Below, in pieces: positions 52,505 to 60,941 of a stretch of DNA of 64,000 bases (positions within the stretch are counted from its first letter, which is position 1; every line of letters starts with the position of its first letter). The notes below the pieces were generated by a model. That model did no database searches. It was not told the DNA's origin and was given only the letters and a program-made list of their open reading frames with translations. Both the position numbers and the translations under genes were made by a program. The DNA is from Streptomyces lunaelactis (GTDB lineage: Bacteria > Actinomycetota > Actinomycetes > Streptomycetales > Streptomycetaceae), in contig NZ_CP026304.1 of assembly GCF_003054555.1 (NCBI RefSeq), positions 7,936,001 through 8,000,000 on the forward strand, in the 5' to 3' direction.

Positions 52505-53667
52505 ACACCGTGCCCCGCCCGCCCATGCCGGCAGTACCAGAGGTGGACGCGACCGCCGTCCTCGTCGGATTCGCCCGAGCGCTGCGCGCTGCCGGAGTCG
52601 CCGCGGGCCCCGACCGCGTACAGACCTTCCTCGGCGCACTCGAACTCCTCGGCTCCGAGGTGCGCTCCGACGTCTACTGGGCGGGCCGGCTCACCCTCTG
52701 CGGCAGCCAGGACGACCTGGAACGGTACGACCGCGTCTTCGCCGCGTACTTCGCGCAGCATCCGCACCCCGGCGAACGGGCGCGCCCGGCCCCGGCCCCC
52801 AAGCCGGTACCGCGCCCGGTGGCCGCCCAGGCCGGTACCTCTCCCGAAAGGGACGAGGAGGACGCCGTTGCACAGCCCGCGGCGGCCCTGGCGAGCTCCG
52901 CGGAGGTCCTGCGCCATCGCGACATGGCCGAGCTCAACGCGGCCGAGCGGGCCCAACTGCGGCGGCTGCTCGCGGCGTTCTCGCTGAGCGGTGAGCCGCG
53001 CCGCACCCCCCGGCTGCGTCCGGCGCGGCGCGGCGGCGTCGATCCGCGGCGCACCGTACGCGAGCTGCTGCACCGCGGCGGCGAGCCGGCCCGGCTGCGC
53101 TACCGCGCCCCCGCCACCAAGCCCCGCCGCGTCGTGCTGCTGCTCGATGTGAGCGGCTCGATGGACCCGTACGCGGACGCCCTGCTGCGCTTCGCGCACG
53201 CAGCCGCGCACGGCTCGTCCTCCCGGACGCCCACCGAGGTGTTCACGATCGGCACCCGGCTGACCCGGGTCACCCGGGAGATGACGCACCGCGATCCGGA
53301 CGCGGCGCTGGCCGCTGTCGCGTCCGCGGTGCCCGACTGGAGCGGAGGCACCCGGCTCGGCGAGATGCTCCGCGGCTTCCTCGACCGGTGGGGGCAGCGC
53401 GGCACGGCCCGTGGAGCCGTCGTCGTCGTGCTCTCCGACGGGTGGGAGCGTGGCGACCCGGCACTGCTCGCCGCTCAGATGCGGCGGCTGCACCGACTGG
53501 CACACCGGGTGGTGTGGGCCAACCCGCGCAAGGCACGCCCGGGATACGAGCCGCTCGCGGCGGGTATGGCGGCGGCGCTGCCCAGCGTTGACGCATTCGT
53601 CGAGGGTCACAGCCTGGGAGCCCTGGAGCGCCTGGCAGCTGTGGTGAGAGGTGCGTCCGATGCGTGA
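52501..53667 (+). CDS. coxE: VWA-domain protein (CoxE-like)
   Basis: 388-aa partner of the MoxR ATPase. A von Willebrand A domain at the C-terminal half has the metal site LLLDVSGSMD (about 217-226) and VVVVLSDGWERG. The N-terminal half contains a helical domain and a Pro-rich linker (ARPAPAPKPVPRPVA). Starts GTG in a 4-nt overlap with the ATPase gene. In Oligotropha, CoxE with CoxD helps build the Mo-Cu site; here the site is form II, so copper insertion is doubtful. Confidence 0.92.
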   Translation: MNTVPRPPMPAVPEVDATAVLVGFARALRAAGVAAGPDRVQTFLGALELLGSEVRSDVYWAGRLTLCGSQDDLERYDRVFAAYFAQHPHPGERARPAPAPKPVPRPVAAQAGTSPERDEEDAVAQPAAALASSAEVLRHRDMAELNAAERAQLRRLLAAFSLSGEPRRTPRLRPARRGGVDPRRTVRELLHRGGEPARLRYRAPATKPRRVVLLLDVSGSMDPYADALLRFAHAAAHGSSSRTPTEVFTIGTRLTRVTREMTHRDPDAALAAVASAVPDWSGGTRLGEMLRGFLDRWGQRGTARGAVVVVLSDGWERGDPALLAAQMRRLHRLAHRVVWANPRKARPGYEPLAAGMAAALPSVDAFVEGHSLGALERLAAVVRGASDA

Positions 53668-54772
53668 GATCCTCCCCGCGCTGAGCCGCTGGTACGCCGC
53701 CGGAGAGCCGTTCGGGCTGGCCACCGTCGTCGCCGTCAGCCGCAGTGCGCCGCGCGGTCCCGGGGCGGCGATGGCGGTGGGCCCCGGCGACCAGGTCGTG
53801 GGCAGCGTCTCCGGCGGCTGCGTGGAGGGGGCGGTTTTCGAACTGGCCAAGGAGGTCGTCGAGACCGGTCAGGCACAGCTGCAGACCTTCGGCTACAGCG
53901 ACGAGGACGCGTTCGCCGTCGGGCTCACCTGCGGCGGCGAGATCACGCTCCTCGTACGCTCCGTGTCGCCCGCGGCCGACGTCTCCTTCGGCGACGCCGC
54001 CCTGTCGGTCGCCGAACACCGCCCGGTGGTGGTGGCGACCGTGATCGACGGTCCTGCCCGGCGCGGCGCCGCGCTCGCCGTATGGCCGGACACCGTGGCC
54101 GGCTCGCTGGGGTCGAGCGGTCTCGACGCGGCGGTCACCGCCGACGCGCGCGGTGAGCTCGCGCAAGGGGCGACAGGCCGGCGGCACTACGGCCCGGACG
54201 GCGAGCGGCGCGAGGACGACGTCACCGTGTTCCTGCAGTCCTTCGCCCCGCCTCCGCGGATGCTGGTCTTCGGCGCGATCGACTTCGCCGCCGCGGTGGC
54301 CCGCATCGGCGCGTTCCTCGGCTACCGCGTCACCGTGTGCGACGCCCGCCCGGCCTTCGCCGACCCCCGGCGGTTCCCGGACGGGGCGGAGGTGGTCGTG
54401 GACTGGCCGCACCGGTATCTGCGCGAGACGGAGGTCGACGGACGGACGGTGATGTGCGTACTCACCCACGACCCCAAGTTCGACGTTCCGCTGCTCGAGG
54501 TGGCGCTGCGCTCCCCGGCCGCGTACATCGGTGTGATGGGCAGCCGTCGCACGCACGAGGACCGGCTGGCGCGGCTGAGGGAGACCGGACTCGACGAGGC
54601 GGAACTCGAGCGGCTGCGCTCGCCCATCGGCCTCGACCTCGGCGCACGTACTCCCGAGGAGGTGGCCGTCTCGATCGCGGCGGAGATCGTCGCTCTGCGC
54701 TGGGGCGGCAGTGGCACACCCCTCGCGGACACGGCCGGGGCCATCCATCCACCGCGGCTCAGGTCCGTGTGA
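53660..54772 (+). CDS. coxF: XdhC/CoxF-family maturation protein
   Basis: 370-aa protein of the XdhC/CoxI family that binds molybdenum cofactor and helps sulfuration/insertion into the hydroxylase. N-terminal CoxI domain (FGLATVVAVSRSAPRGPGAAMAV, VGSVSGGCVEGAV) and C-terminal Rossmann domain (RMLVFGAIDFAAAVARIGAF, THDPKFDVPLLEVAL, YIGVMGSRRTHEDR). ATG 53660 after GAGAGG overlaps the coxE stop by 8 nt. Confidence 0.93.
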   Translation: MREILPALSRWYAAGEPFGLATVVAVSRSAPRGPGAAMAVGPGDQVVGSVSGGCVEGAVFELAKEVVETGQAQLQTFGYSDEDAFAVGLTCGGEITLLVRSVSPAADVSFGDAALSVAEHRPVVVATVIDGPARRGAALAVWPDTVAGSLGSSGLDAAVTADARGELAQGATGRRHYGPDGERREDDVTVFLQSFAPPPRMLVFGAIDFAAAVARIGAFLGYRVTVCDARPAFADPRRFPDGAEVVVDWPHRYLRETEVDGRTVMCVLTHDPKFDVPLLEVALRSPAAYIGVMGSRRTHEDRLARLRETGLDEAELERLRSPIGLDLGARTPEEVAVSIAAEIVALRWGGSGTPLADTAGAIHPPRLRSV

Positions 54773-54808
54773 TCGGTTTGATCCGTGTCAGCGCGCGAGG
54801 AGGCGACC

Positions 54809-55546
54809 ATGAGGCTGCAGAACTCCTTCACCGTCCCTGTCCCGGTAGACGAGGCGTGGCGGGTGCTCCTCGATATCGAGCGGGTCGCCCCGTGCATGCC
54901 GGGTGCCACCGTGGAGGCCTTCGACGGCGAGACCATCAAGGGCGCCGTGAAGGTGAAGGTGGGCCCGTTCACCGTGACGTACCGGGGCACCGCGACCTTC
55001 AAGGAGAAGGACGAATCGGCCCACCGGATCGTCCTGGACGCCCGGGGCAAGGAAGTACGCGGCCAAGGCACCGCGAACGCCACGGTGACCGGAACGCTCG
55101 CCGAACGCGACGGCGGTACGGCGGTCGTCGTCGTGACCGACCTGCTGATCACCGGACGCCCCGCCCAGTTCGGCCGCGGGGTCATGGCCGAAGTGGGGGA
55201 CAAGCTCATCGGGCGGTTCGCCGACTGCCTGTCGCAGCTGCTGGCAGGCACGAAACCGGCTGCGGGCGCGTCTGCCGAGGCCGCCGCCCCGGAGGAAGCC
55301 GACGCACATGCCGAGGGCGTGAAGTCCGACGACGTGAAGTCCGAGGGTGTGAAGTCCGAGGGTGTGAAGTCCGACGACGCCGAGCTCGCCGTGGTCGCAG
55401 GCGCCGGAACGCACGAGGCCGAGCCGATCGATCTGCTGCGTACAGCGGGATTCCCGGTCGCCAAGCGCGCAGCGGGCCCCCTCGCTGTGGCCGCACTCGC
55501 CGCACTGGCCGTCTTCCTCGTCCGACTCATCCGCAGAAGGCGATGA
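54809..55546 (+). CDS. coxG: CoxG-like SRPBCC protein with membrane tail
   Basis: 245-aa protein with an SRPBCC domain (1-145; SFTVPVPVDEAWRVLLDIERVAPCMPGA is the CoxG opening), a charged linker, and a C-terminal membrane helix (ALAALAVFLVRLIRRRR). CoxG is thought to recruit the oxidised enzyme to the membrane. The linker contains four perfect pentapeptide units VKSDD/VKSEG/VKSEG/VKSDD. 36 nt after coxF. Last cox-type gene of the operon. Confidence 0.93.
   Translation: MRLQNSFTVPVPVDEAWRVLLDIERVAPCMPGATVEAFDGETIKGAVKVKVGPFTVTYRGTATFKEKDESAHRIVLDARGKEVRGQGTANATVTGTLAERDGGTAVVVVTDLLITGRPAQFGRGVMAEVGDKLIGRFADCLSQLLAGTKPAAGASAEAAAPEEADAHAEGVKSDDVKSEGVKSEGVKSDDAELAVVAGAGTHEAEPIDLLRTAGFPVAKRAAGPLAVAALAALAVFLVRLIRRRR
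55319..55378 (+). repeat. Four tandem 15-bp units inside coxG
   Basis: Units GTGAAGTCCGACGAC / GTGAAGTCCGAGGGT x2 / GTGAAGTCCGACGAC at 15-nt steps encode the V-K-S-(D/E)-(D/G) linker repeats. The first and last units are identical, as are the middle two. Copy number likely varies between strains. Confidence 0.9.
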
Positions 55547-55694
55547 CGATGCGCCCGCAGCGGTCACCGAGGGCCCACGCGTCCGGCACGGCACCACCGC
55601 GCGCCCGCGTCCTGCGAGTGTCAGACTCGAAGAGCCGCGCTCGGGGGAACGCCGCGGGCGCTGAATGTCTCCCACCGTCAGTAAGGCATGCACC

Positions 55695-55991
55695 ATGAGC
55701 TGGGCATCGTGGACAACCGGCGGAATCTACGCGGGTGCTGGTGGCGTCCTCACCGAGGAAGTCGGCGTGATCAAGGGCGACCTGACCGTCCACACCACCT
55801 GGTCGGACGGCGAGGCCCAGATCGCCGTTCAATTCAGCGGCTCCTCGGACTGGTTCACCCTGACGGGCAGTCCTGTCCCTTGCCCCTCCGAAGAGGCCAG
55901 CCGTACCCTCCACCAATCCGTTGTCGAAGCCGTACGGGCCGAGGCGGCCGCCCCCGTTTCCCTCGGGCAGGACATGGTTCCGCCGGCCTGA
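55695..55991 (+). CDS. Small protein of unknown function
   Basis: 98-aa protein with WTTGGIYAGAGG, then a two-strand segment (VHTTWSDGEAQIAVQFSGSSDWFTLTGSP) and a C-terminal helix (EASRTLHQSVVEAVRAEAA). No known family recognised. ATG 55695 with AAGG upstream is preferred to an in-frame start 30 nt earlier. 56 nt before the SpoIIE-type phosphatase gene, so possibly co-expressed with it. Confidence 0.6.
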   Translation: MSWASWTTGGIYAGAGGVLTEEVGVIKGDLTVHTTWSDGEAQIAVQFSGSSDWFTLTGSPVPCPSEEASRTLHQSVVEAVRAEAAAPVSLGQDMVPPA

Positions 55992-56047
55992 GCCAGAGCG
56001 CGGCGGCCGGACGCGGCAGACGCGGCGGTCGGAAGGGAGCGCCTGCG

Positions 56048-58129
56048 ATGGATACGACCGATGGCTTGGAGGCCGGTGGCGGGCCGACGGGAGCCATGCT
56101 GTCCGCGCCGAGTGGGTTGCTCGATGTACTGAGCGTGGCAGCCGTCGTGCTGGACGCGGACGGGAACATCGCACTGTGGAGCCCCCAGGCCGAGCAGCTG
56201 TTCGGCTGGAGCGCGGAGGAGGCGCTCGGCCGGCCCGCTGCCGGGCTGCTGGCCGCCAAGGAACACGTCGGTATGGTGCTGGAGCTGTTCGCACGGGTGA
56301 TGGGCGGCGACGGGGACTGGGCCGGGGCCTTCCCGGTGCGCCGCAAGGACGGCAGCTCGCGCCTCGTGGAGTTCCGGAACATGCGGCTGCTGGACGAGAA
56401 GGGTGACCTGTACGCGCTGGGGATCGCGACGGACCGGGCCATGCTGCGGCACCTGGAGAGGGACCTCGCTCTGTCGTCGCGCCTGGTGGCGCAGTCCCCG
56501 ATCGGGCTGGCGGTGCTGGACACGAACCTGCACTACGTCCTGGTCAACCCGACGCTTGAGCGCATCAACGGCCTGCCCGCTGCCGAGCACATCGGCCGCC
56601 GTCCCCTCGAGGCCCTGTCGTTCCTCGACGACGCGGGGGCGGTCGAATCGGCGATGCACCAGGTCCTGGCCACCGGCACCCCACTGCTCGAGCAGTTCAC
56701 CGCGGGCCGCACCCACGCCGACGAGAGCACCGAGCACGCCTGGTCGGTGTCGTACTACCGGCTGGAGGACGCCACCGGGCGGGTCCTGGGCGTGGCCACA
56801 TCGGTCGTGGACGTCACGGAGAGCCACCAGGCGGCCAAGGAGATCGCCCACGGCCGCAGGCGGCTCGCTCTGATCGCTGACGCCTCGGTGCGTATCGGCA
56901 CCACCCTCGACCTGGACCAGACCGCCCGCGAGCTCGCCGACGTCGTCGTACCGGAGCTGGCCGACGTCGCGGCGGTGGACATCCTCGACTCCGTTCTGGA
57001 AGGCCGTCCCAGCGTCGCGGGGGCCGCCCGCGGGCCCGCCGTGTTCCGGGCGCTGGCAGTGTCAGCCGCCTACTCGAGCGAGGCCGTTCGCGCCGCGGAC
57101 CCTCCTGGCGACGTCGCCAGGTACGACGCCGACCGCCTGGTCACCCAGTGCGCGACCACCGGTCACCCGGTGCTCGTGGCCCATGTGCAGGCCCGGGACC
57201 TGTCACGTATCGCCCGCGATGACGACGCCGCCGCTCTGCTGGCCCGCGCCGGGCTGCGTTCCTACCTGGCTGTGCCGCTGATCGCCCGGGGCGAGGTGCT
57301 CGGCGCACTCGACCTCAAACGCACCCGCAACCTGCTGCCGTTCGACGCCGACGACATCGTCCTGGCCGGCGAACTGGCCGCCCGTGCCGCTGTGTGCATC
57401 GACAACGCCCGCTGGTACCGGAGCGCACGCAACGCCGCCATCGCCCTCCAGCGCCACCTGCTCCCGCAGCGGCCACCGCAACTCGTCGGGCTCGAAGTCG
57501 CCTACCGGTACCGGCCCGCCGCGGCCACCATCGAGATCGGGGGCGACTGGTTCGACGCCATCGCGCAGGCGGACGGCACGACGGCCCTTGTCGTCGGAGA
57601 TGTGATGGGAAGCGGCATCAATGCCGCCGCCACGATGGGGCAACTGCGCACCGCCACCCGCACCCTCGCCGAACTCGGCCTCGATCCCACCCAGGTGCTC
57701 CAGCACCTCGACCGCATCACCTCCGGTCTGGGCGAGACCATCGCCACCTGCATCTACGCGGTCTACGACCCGCGCAGCGCGCAGTGCCGCATCGCCGTCG
57801 CGGGGCATCTGCCGCCGGTTCTCGCCCGCCCCGGCGAGGCCCCCCGACTCCTCGACCTGCCGACCGGCGCGCCGCTGGGCGTGGGCGGCATCCCCTTCGA
57901 GGCGACCACCGTGAGCATGATGGTCGGCGACGAACTGGTGCTGTACACAGATGGCTTGGTCGAAACCCGGGACCAGCCCATCGACGCGCGTCTCAACATC
58001 CTGCTGGAGCTGCTCGCCAACACGGGCCGCCCGCTGGAGGAAACGTGCGACTGGCTCCTGGATTCCCTGCGCCGGCCGGACGACCACGACGACGTCGCCC
58101 TGGTCATCGCCCGCGTCTCATCGCCCTAG
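56048..58129 (+). CDS. PAS-PAS-GAF-SpoIIE PP2C-type phosphatase
   Basis: 693-aa cytoplasmic sensor phosphatase. Two PAS domains (about 20-135, and 140-270: LDTNLHYVLVNPTLERINGL), a GAF domain (about 285-460, LRSYLAVPLIARGEVLGALDL) and a SpoIIE phosphatase (about 475-693): GGDWFDAI and GDVMGSGINAA for metals, GHLPP, LYTDGLVE and DDVALV. These regulators dephosphorylate anti-anti-sigma factors. No anti-sigma partner is adjacent. GGAAGGGAG precedes ATG. Confidence 0.92.
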   Translation: MDTTDGLEAGGGPTGAMLSAPSGLLDVLSVAAVVLDADGNIALWSPQAEQLFGWSAEEALGRPAAGLLAAKEHVGMVLELFARVMGGDGDWAGAFPVRRKDGSSRLVEFRNMRLLDEKGDLYALGIATDRAMLRHLERDLALSSRLVAQSPIGLAVLDTNLHYVLVNPTLERINGLPAAEHIGRRPLEALSFLDDAGAVESAMHQVLATGTPLLEQFTAGRTHADESTEHAWSVSYYRLEDATGRVLGVATSVVDVTESHQAAKEIAHGRRRLALIADASVRIGTTLDLDQTARELADVVVPELADVAAVDILDSVLEGRPSVAGAARGPAVFRALAVSAAYSSEAVRAADPPGDVARYDADRLVTQCATTGHPVLVAHVQARDLSRIARDDDAAALLARAGLRSYLAVPLIARGEVLGALDLKRTRNLLPFDADDIVLAGELAARAAVCIDNARWYRSARNAAIALQRHLLPQRPPQLVGLEVAYRYRPAAATIEIGGDWFDAIAQADGTTALVVGDVMGSGINAAATMGQLRTATRTLAELGLDPTQVLQHLDRITSGLGETIATCIYAVYDPRSAQCRIAVAGHLPPVLARPGEAPRLLDLPTGAPLGVGGIPFEATTVSMMVGDELVLYTDGLVETRDQPIDARLNILLELLANTGRPLEETCDWLLDSLRRPDDHDDVALVIARVSSP

Positions 58130-58198
58130 GTGTTCTCGGGGAGGCCGGGATGACCGACCGCTCCTCCCGGCCCCCACCGCAGCCCGCGCCGGACCCCG

Positions 58199-58339
58199 AC
58201 CCGTACCGAGCGCCGGATCATCAAGGTCCGCACCTTGCGCCGCTGGGGACCTGCCCGCATCGCCTACCTCCTGGGCCTCAACCCGGCCACCGGGTGGCAG
58301 GTATCGCTCGACGTGATCGCCTCGTCATCACGCCCGTGA
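58199..58339 (+). pseudogene. IS481-type transposase fragment
   Basis: A 47-codon stretch reads TRTERRIIKVRTLRRWGPARIAYLLGLNPAT and then goes out of similarity. RRWGPARIAYxLGLN is the N-terminal helix-turn-helix signature of IS481-family transposases. No start, no DDE domain and no inverted repeats remain. The neighbouring 58340-58605 has no gene and includes the promoter region for the secreted protein. Confidence 0.65.
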
Positions 58340-58605
58340 CCAGCATCCCGGGGCACCCGTTTGATGACGTGCCGTCAGAGCACGACTCTCGTGACGATGC
58401 GCAAACACGGCCTCGGCGTGGCGTGCCGTCCAACGGGTGAATGTCGCCGATTCACCACTCGAAGAGCCCATGCCGTAGCTGGATTGCGCCGCTCTCCGGT
58501 GGTGCGGAAGCGAATTCCGGTTGACGGTGGATCACGTCGCCACTGCGATCCGCGGAGCTGACGGTTGGTCAGCCATCGCAGCCGCGTCGAAAGGAATTCG
58601 CTTCC

Positions 58606-59145
58606 ATGCGCACAGCTCGCACCCTGCTCGCTACAGCCGCCATCACCGGGGCCTTCATGATCTCCGCACCGGCCGCCATGGCCATGACTACTGACGACAG
58701 CTGGGAGAAGGACAGCAGCCCTTCCTCCAGCAGCGACCCCACCGTGAATTCTGGGAGGCCTGAGGCGGCCGAGAGGCCTGAGACGGCCGCGAAGCCCGAG
58801 AAGGCCGAGACGCCTGAGAAGGCCGAGAAGAGCGACCACGGCAAGACCTGGGAAGGCGAGAAGCCCGAGGGCGGTGTCGCCACCGGCGGTGGCGCCCTCG
58901 CCGCGGCAGGGGACTGGGAGCAGGACTCCGGCTCGTCGTCCAGCGGCAGCGGCAGCTGGGAGAAGGGCAAGTCGGAGGGCGGCTGGAAGGAGGGGAAGCC
59001 GAAGGGTGGTGTCCACACCGGCGGTGGCGCCCTGGCCCTGTCGGGCGGCAGCCTGGCCGCGGGCTCGGTGCTGATGCTCGGCGGCCTCGGCGCCGCGGCG
59101 TACAAGCTGCGCCGCCGCGACGTATCTGGTGCCGCGGCCGCCTGA
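58606..59145 (+). CDS. Secreted repeat protein, likely sortase-associated
   Basis: 179-aa exported protein. Signal peptide 1-26 (APAAMA). The mature part has Glu/Lys/Pro-rich EKAE repeats and twice the motif KP(E/K)GGV(A/H)TGGGALA (about 86-100 and 127-145), then a C-terminal helix (GSVLMLGGLGAAAYKL) and positive tail RRRD. This has the layout of a sortase substrate but no LPXTG-like motif. A class F sortase gene follows after a terminator. Confidence 0.8.
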   Translation: MRTARTLLATAAITGAFMISAPAAMAMTTDDSWEKDSSPSSSSDPTVNSGRPEAAERPETAAKPEKAETPEKAEKSDHGKTWEGEKPEGGVATGGGALAAAGDWEQDSGSSSSGSGSWEKGKSEGGWKEGKPKGGVHTGGGALALSGGSLAAGSVLMLGGLGAAAYKLRRRDVSGAAAA

Positions 59146-59178
59146 CGGGGCTGAACCACCAGCAGGCCGCTCGCTGTC

Positions 59179-59209
59179 GCGGCCGCCGTCCCTCGCGGAC
59201 GGTGGCCGC
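59179..59209. terminator. Strong hairpin after the secreted repeat protein
   Basis: Stem GCGGCCGCCGTCC / GGACGGTGGCCGC with one T:G pair and 5-nt loop, 34 nt past the stop. It separates the gene from the sortase gene. Confidence 0.7.
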
Positions 59210-59304
59210 GGCGATTGCGTTTCTGCCTCCGCAGCCCCGTTCCGCCGCTCGTTCACACCCGCTGACACCCCTCTGACGCCCCGTACAACGAAAGGCACGC
59301 TCCC

Positions 59305-59997
59305 ATGGCCGCCCCGCAGCCGCCCGGTTCGAACCAGTCCCGGACCGTCCCCGCCTCCAATCCCCTCGGCCGCGCCCTGATGTGGCCCTTCGTGGCGGTT
59401 GGGCTGGGCGTCATCCTCATCTACAGCTCGTTCGACACCTCGGCACAAGGCACGCCACGGTCCCCACAGATCCGTCCTGCGGCTGCCGCCCCCGCCCCGA
59501 CCAAGGCTGCCGACGCCTCTGCTCCTGAGCTGGTGTTGCCCCGTTCCGCGCCGAAGAGGCTGTCGATCCTGGAGATCGCCGTCGACGCCCCCTTCACCGA
59601 GCTGTCCGTCGGCGCCTCCGGACAGCTGGACGCACCCCCCCCGGACAACAACAATCTCGTCGGCTGGTTCCGGGGCGGTGCGACGCCCGGCGAACGTGGC
59701 ACCTCGATTGTGGCGGGCCACGTCGACACCAAGACCGGCCCCGCCGTGTTCCTGCTGCTCGGCGCGCTCAAGCCGGGAAGCAGGGTCGACATCACTCGCG
59801 AGGACGGCACCGTCGCCATCTTCACGGTGGACTCCGTCGAAACCTTCAGCAAGGCCCGCTTTCCCAACGAGCGGGTGTACGCGGACACTCCGTCCCCGCA
59901 GCTGCGGCTGATCACCTGCGGAGGCGACTACGACAGGAAGGCGAAGGACTACGAGGACAACGTGGTGGTGTTCGCCCACCTGGACTCGGTCAAGTGA
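59305..59997 (+). CDS. Class F sortase
   Basis: 230-aa membrane-anchored transpeptidase. N-terminal helix (about 26-42), Ala/Pro-rich linker, and catalytic beta-barrel with His139 (VAGHVDT), Cys205 (LITCGGDYD) and an Arg in DRKAKDYEDNVVVFA. Class F members are common in actinobacteria and recognise LPxTG-like signals. ATG follows AAAGG. The adjacent secreted repeat protein is the obvious candidate partner. Confidence 0.9.
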   Translation: MAAPQPPGSNQSRTVPASNPLGRALMWPFVAVGLGVILIYSSFDTSAQGTPRSPQIRPAAAAPAPTKAADASAPELVLPRSAPKRLSILEIAVDAPFTELSVGASGQLDAPPPDNNNLVGWFRGGATPGERGTSIVAGHVDTKTGPAVFLLLGALKPGSRVDITREDGTVAIFTVDSVETFSKARFPNERVYADTPSPQLRLITCGGDYDRKAKDYEDNVVVFAHLDSVK

Positions 59998-60059
59998 GCC
60001 TGAGCCGCCGCCCCCAAAACGATGCGGCGAAGGTGATCGTGATGGGTGGCTGCGCCGCG

Positions 60060-60788
60060 TCAGCCGTTCCCGCCGTCGTTTCCGCGGTGTGCTGCGCCGA
60101 GCTGGGCCCAGGCGCTGTCCAGCAGCATCTCCAGCGCGGTGGGATACGCGCTGTGGTTCATCCGGGCGGCCAGCAGGTGCGCGGTCGCGGCGATGTGCGG
60201 ATGGGTCGCCGCGGGCAGCCGGGCGTACGTGGCCTGCCAGACCTCTTCGTCCGCCGTGCGTGATCCCGCCGGCAGGGCCAGCGAGGCGGCGTCCAGCGCG
60301 GCGAATGCCAGGCTCTGGTCGATGAAGGCGTGATAGATCCGGACGGTGTCGGTGTCCGTGAAGCCGGCGGTACGCAGCAGTCCCAGGATCGTCTCGTCGG
60401 CCGCGACCTCGTAGGCCTTGCCGGTCACCCGGCTGGCGGTCAGCACGGCCGCCTGCGGATGACGGAGATAGGCGGCATGGATACGCAGCCCCAGCTCCCG
60501 CAGGTCCGCGCGCCAGTCACCGGTGCTTTCCCAACCCGCCACGGCACGTCCGACGAGCGTGTCACCGATCGCGAGGGTGAGGTCGTCGATGCCGCTGAAG
60601 TACCGGTACAGCGTGCTCGGGTCCGCCCCCAGAGCGGTGCCCAGACGGCGCACTGTCAGACCCGCGCTCCCGTGCTCCTGCAGCATGCGAAGCGCGGTCT
60701 CCACGATCAGCTGCTGTGAGAGCACCGCACCGCTCTTCGTGGGACGACGACGCCGCCGGGCTTCCTCCGGCACTACGGGCTTGGGCAC
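60060..60788 (-). CDS. TetR-family regulator
   Basis: 242-aa TetR protein: an Arg-rich N-terminal arm, then helix-turn-helix LTVRRLGTALGADPSTLYRYFSGI (about 40-63), and a C-terminal TetR ligand domain. GTG 60788 follows GGAGGGA. It is divergent from the saccharopine-dehydrogenase-like gene across 153 nt, the usual arrangement for a regulator and its target. Confidence 0.88.
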   Translation of the reverse strand: MPKPVVPEEARRRRRPTKSGAVLSQQLIVETALRMLQEHGSAGLTVRRLGTALGADPSTLYRYFSGIDDLTLAIGDTLVGRAVAGWESTGDWRADLRELGLRIHAAYLRHPQAAVLTASRVTGKAYEVAADETILGLLRTAGFTDTDTVRIYHAFIDQSLAFAALDAASLALPAGSRTADEEVWQATYARLPAATHPHIAATAHLLAARMNHSAYPTALEMLLDSAWAQLGAAHRGNDGGNG

Positions 60789-60941
60789 GGCACGCTCCCT
60801 CCATGACACCCACCATGACCCCACCGACCTTATGCCAACACCATTGACGTGAACAGTGGCAGGCACGTTGGATCGGATCAGAGAGGCGCTGCGACCATCA
60901 GCAGCGCCCCGCAGGCTGTGCCTGGGAAACGGAGTTCTGCC

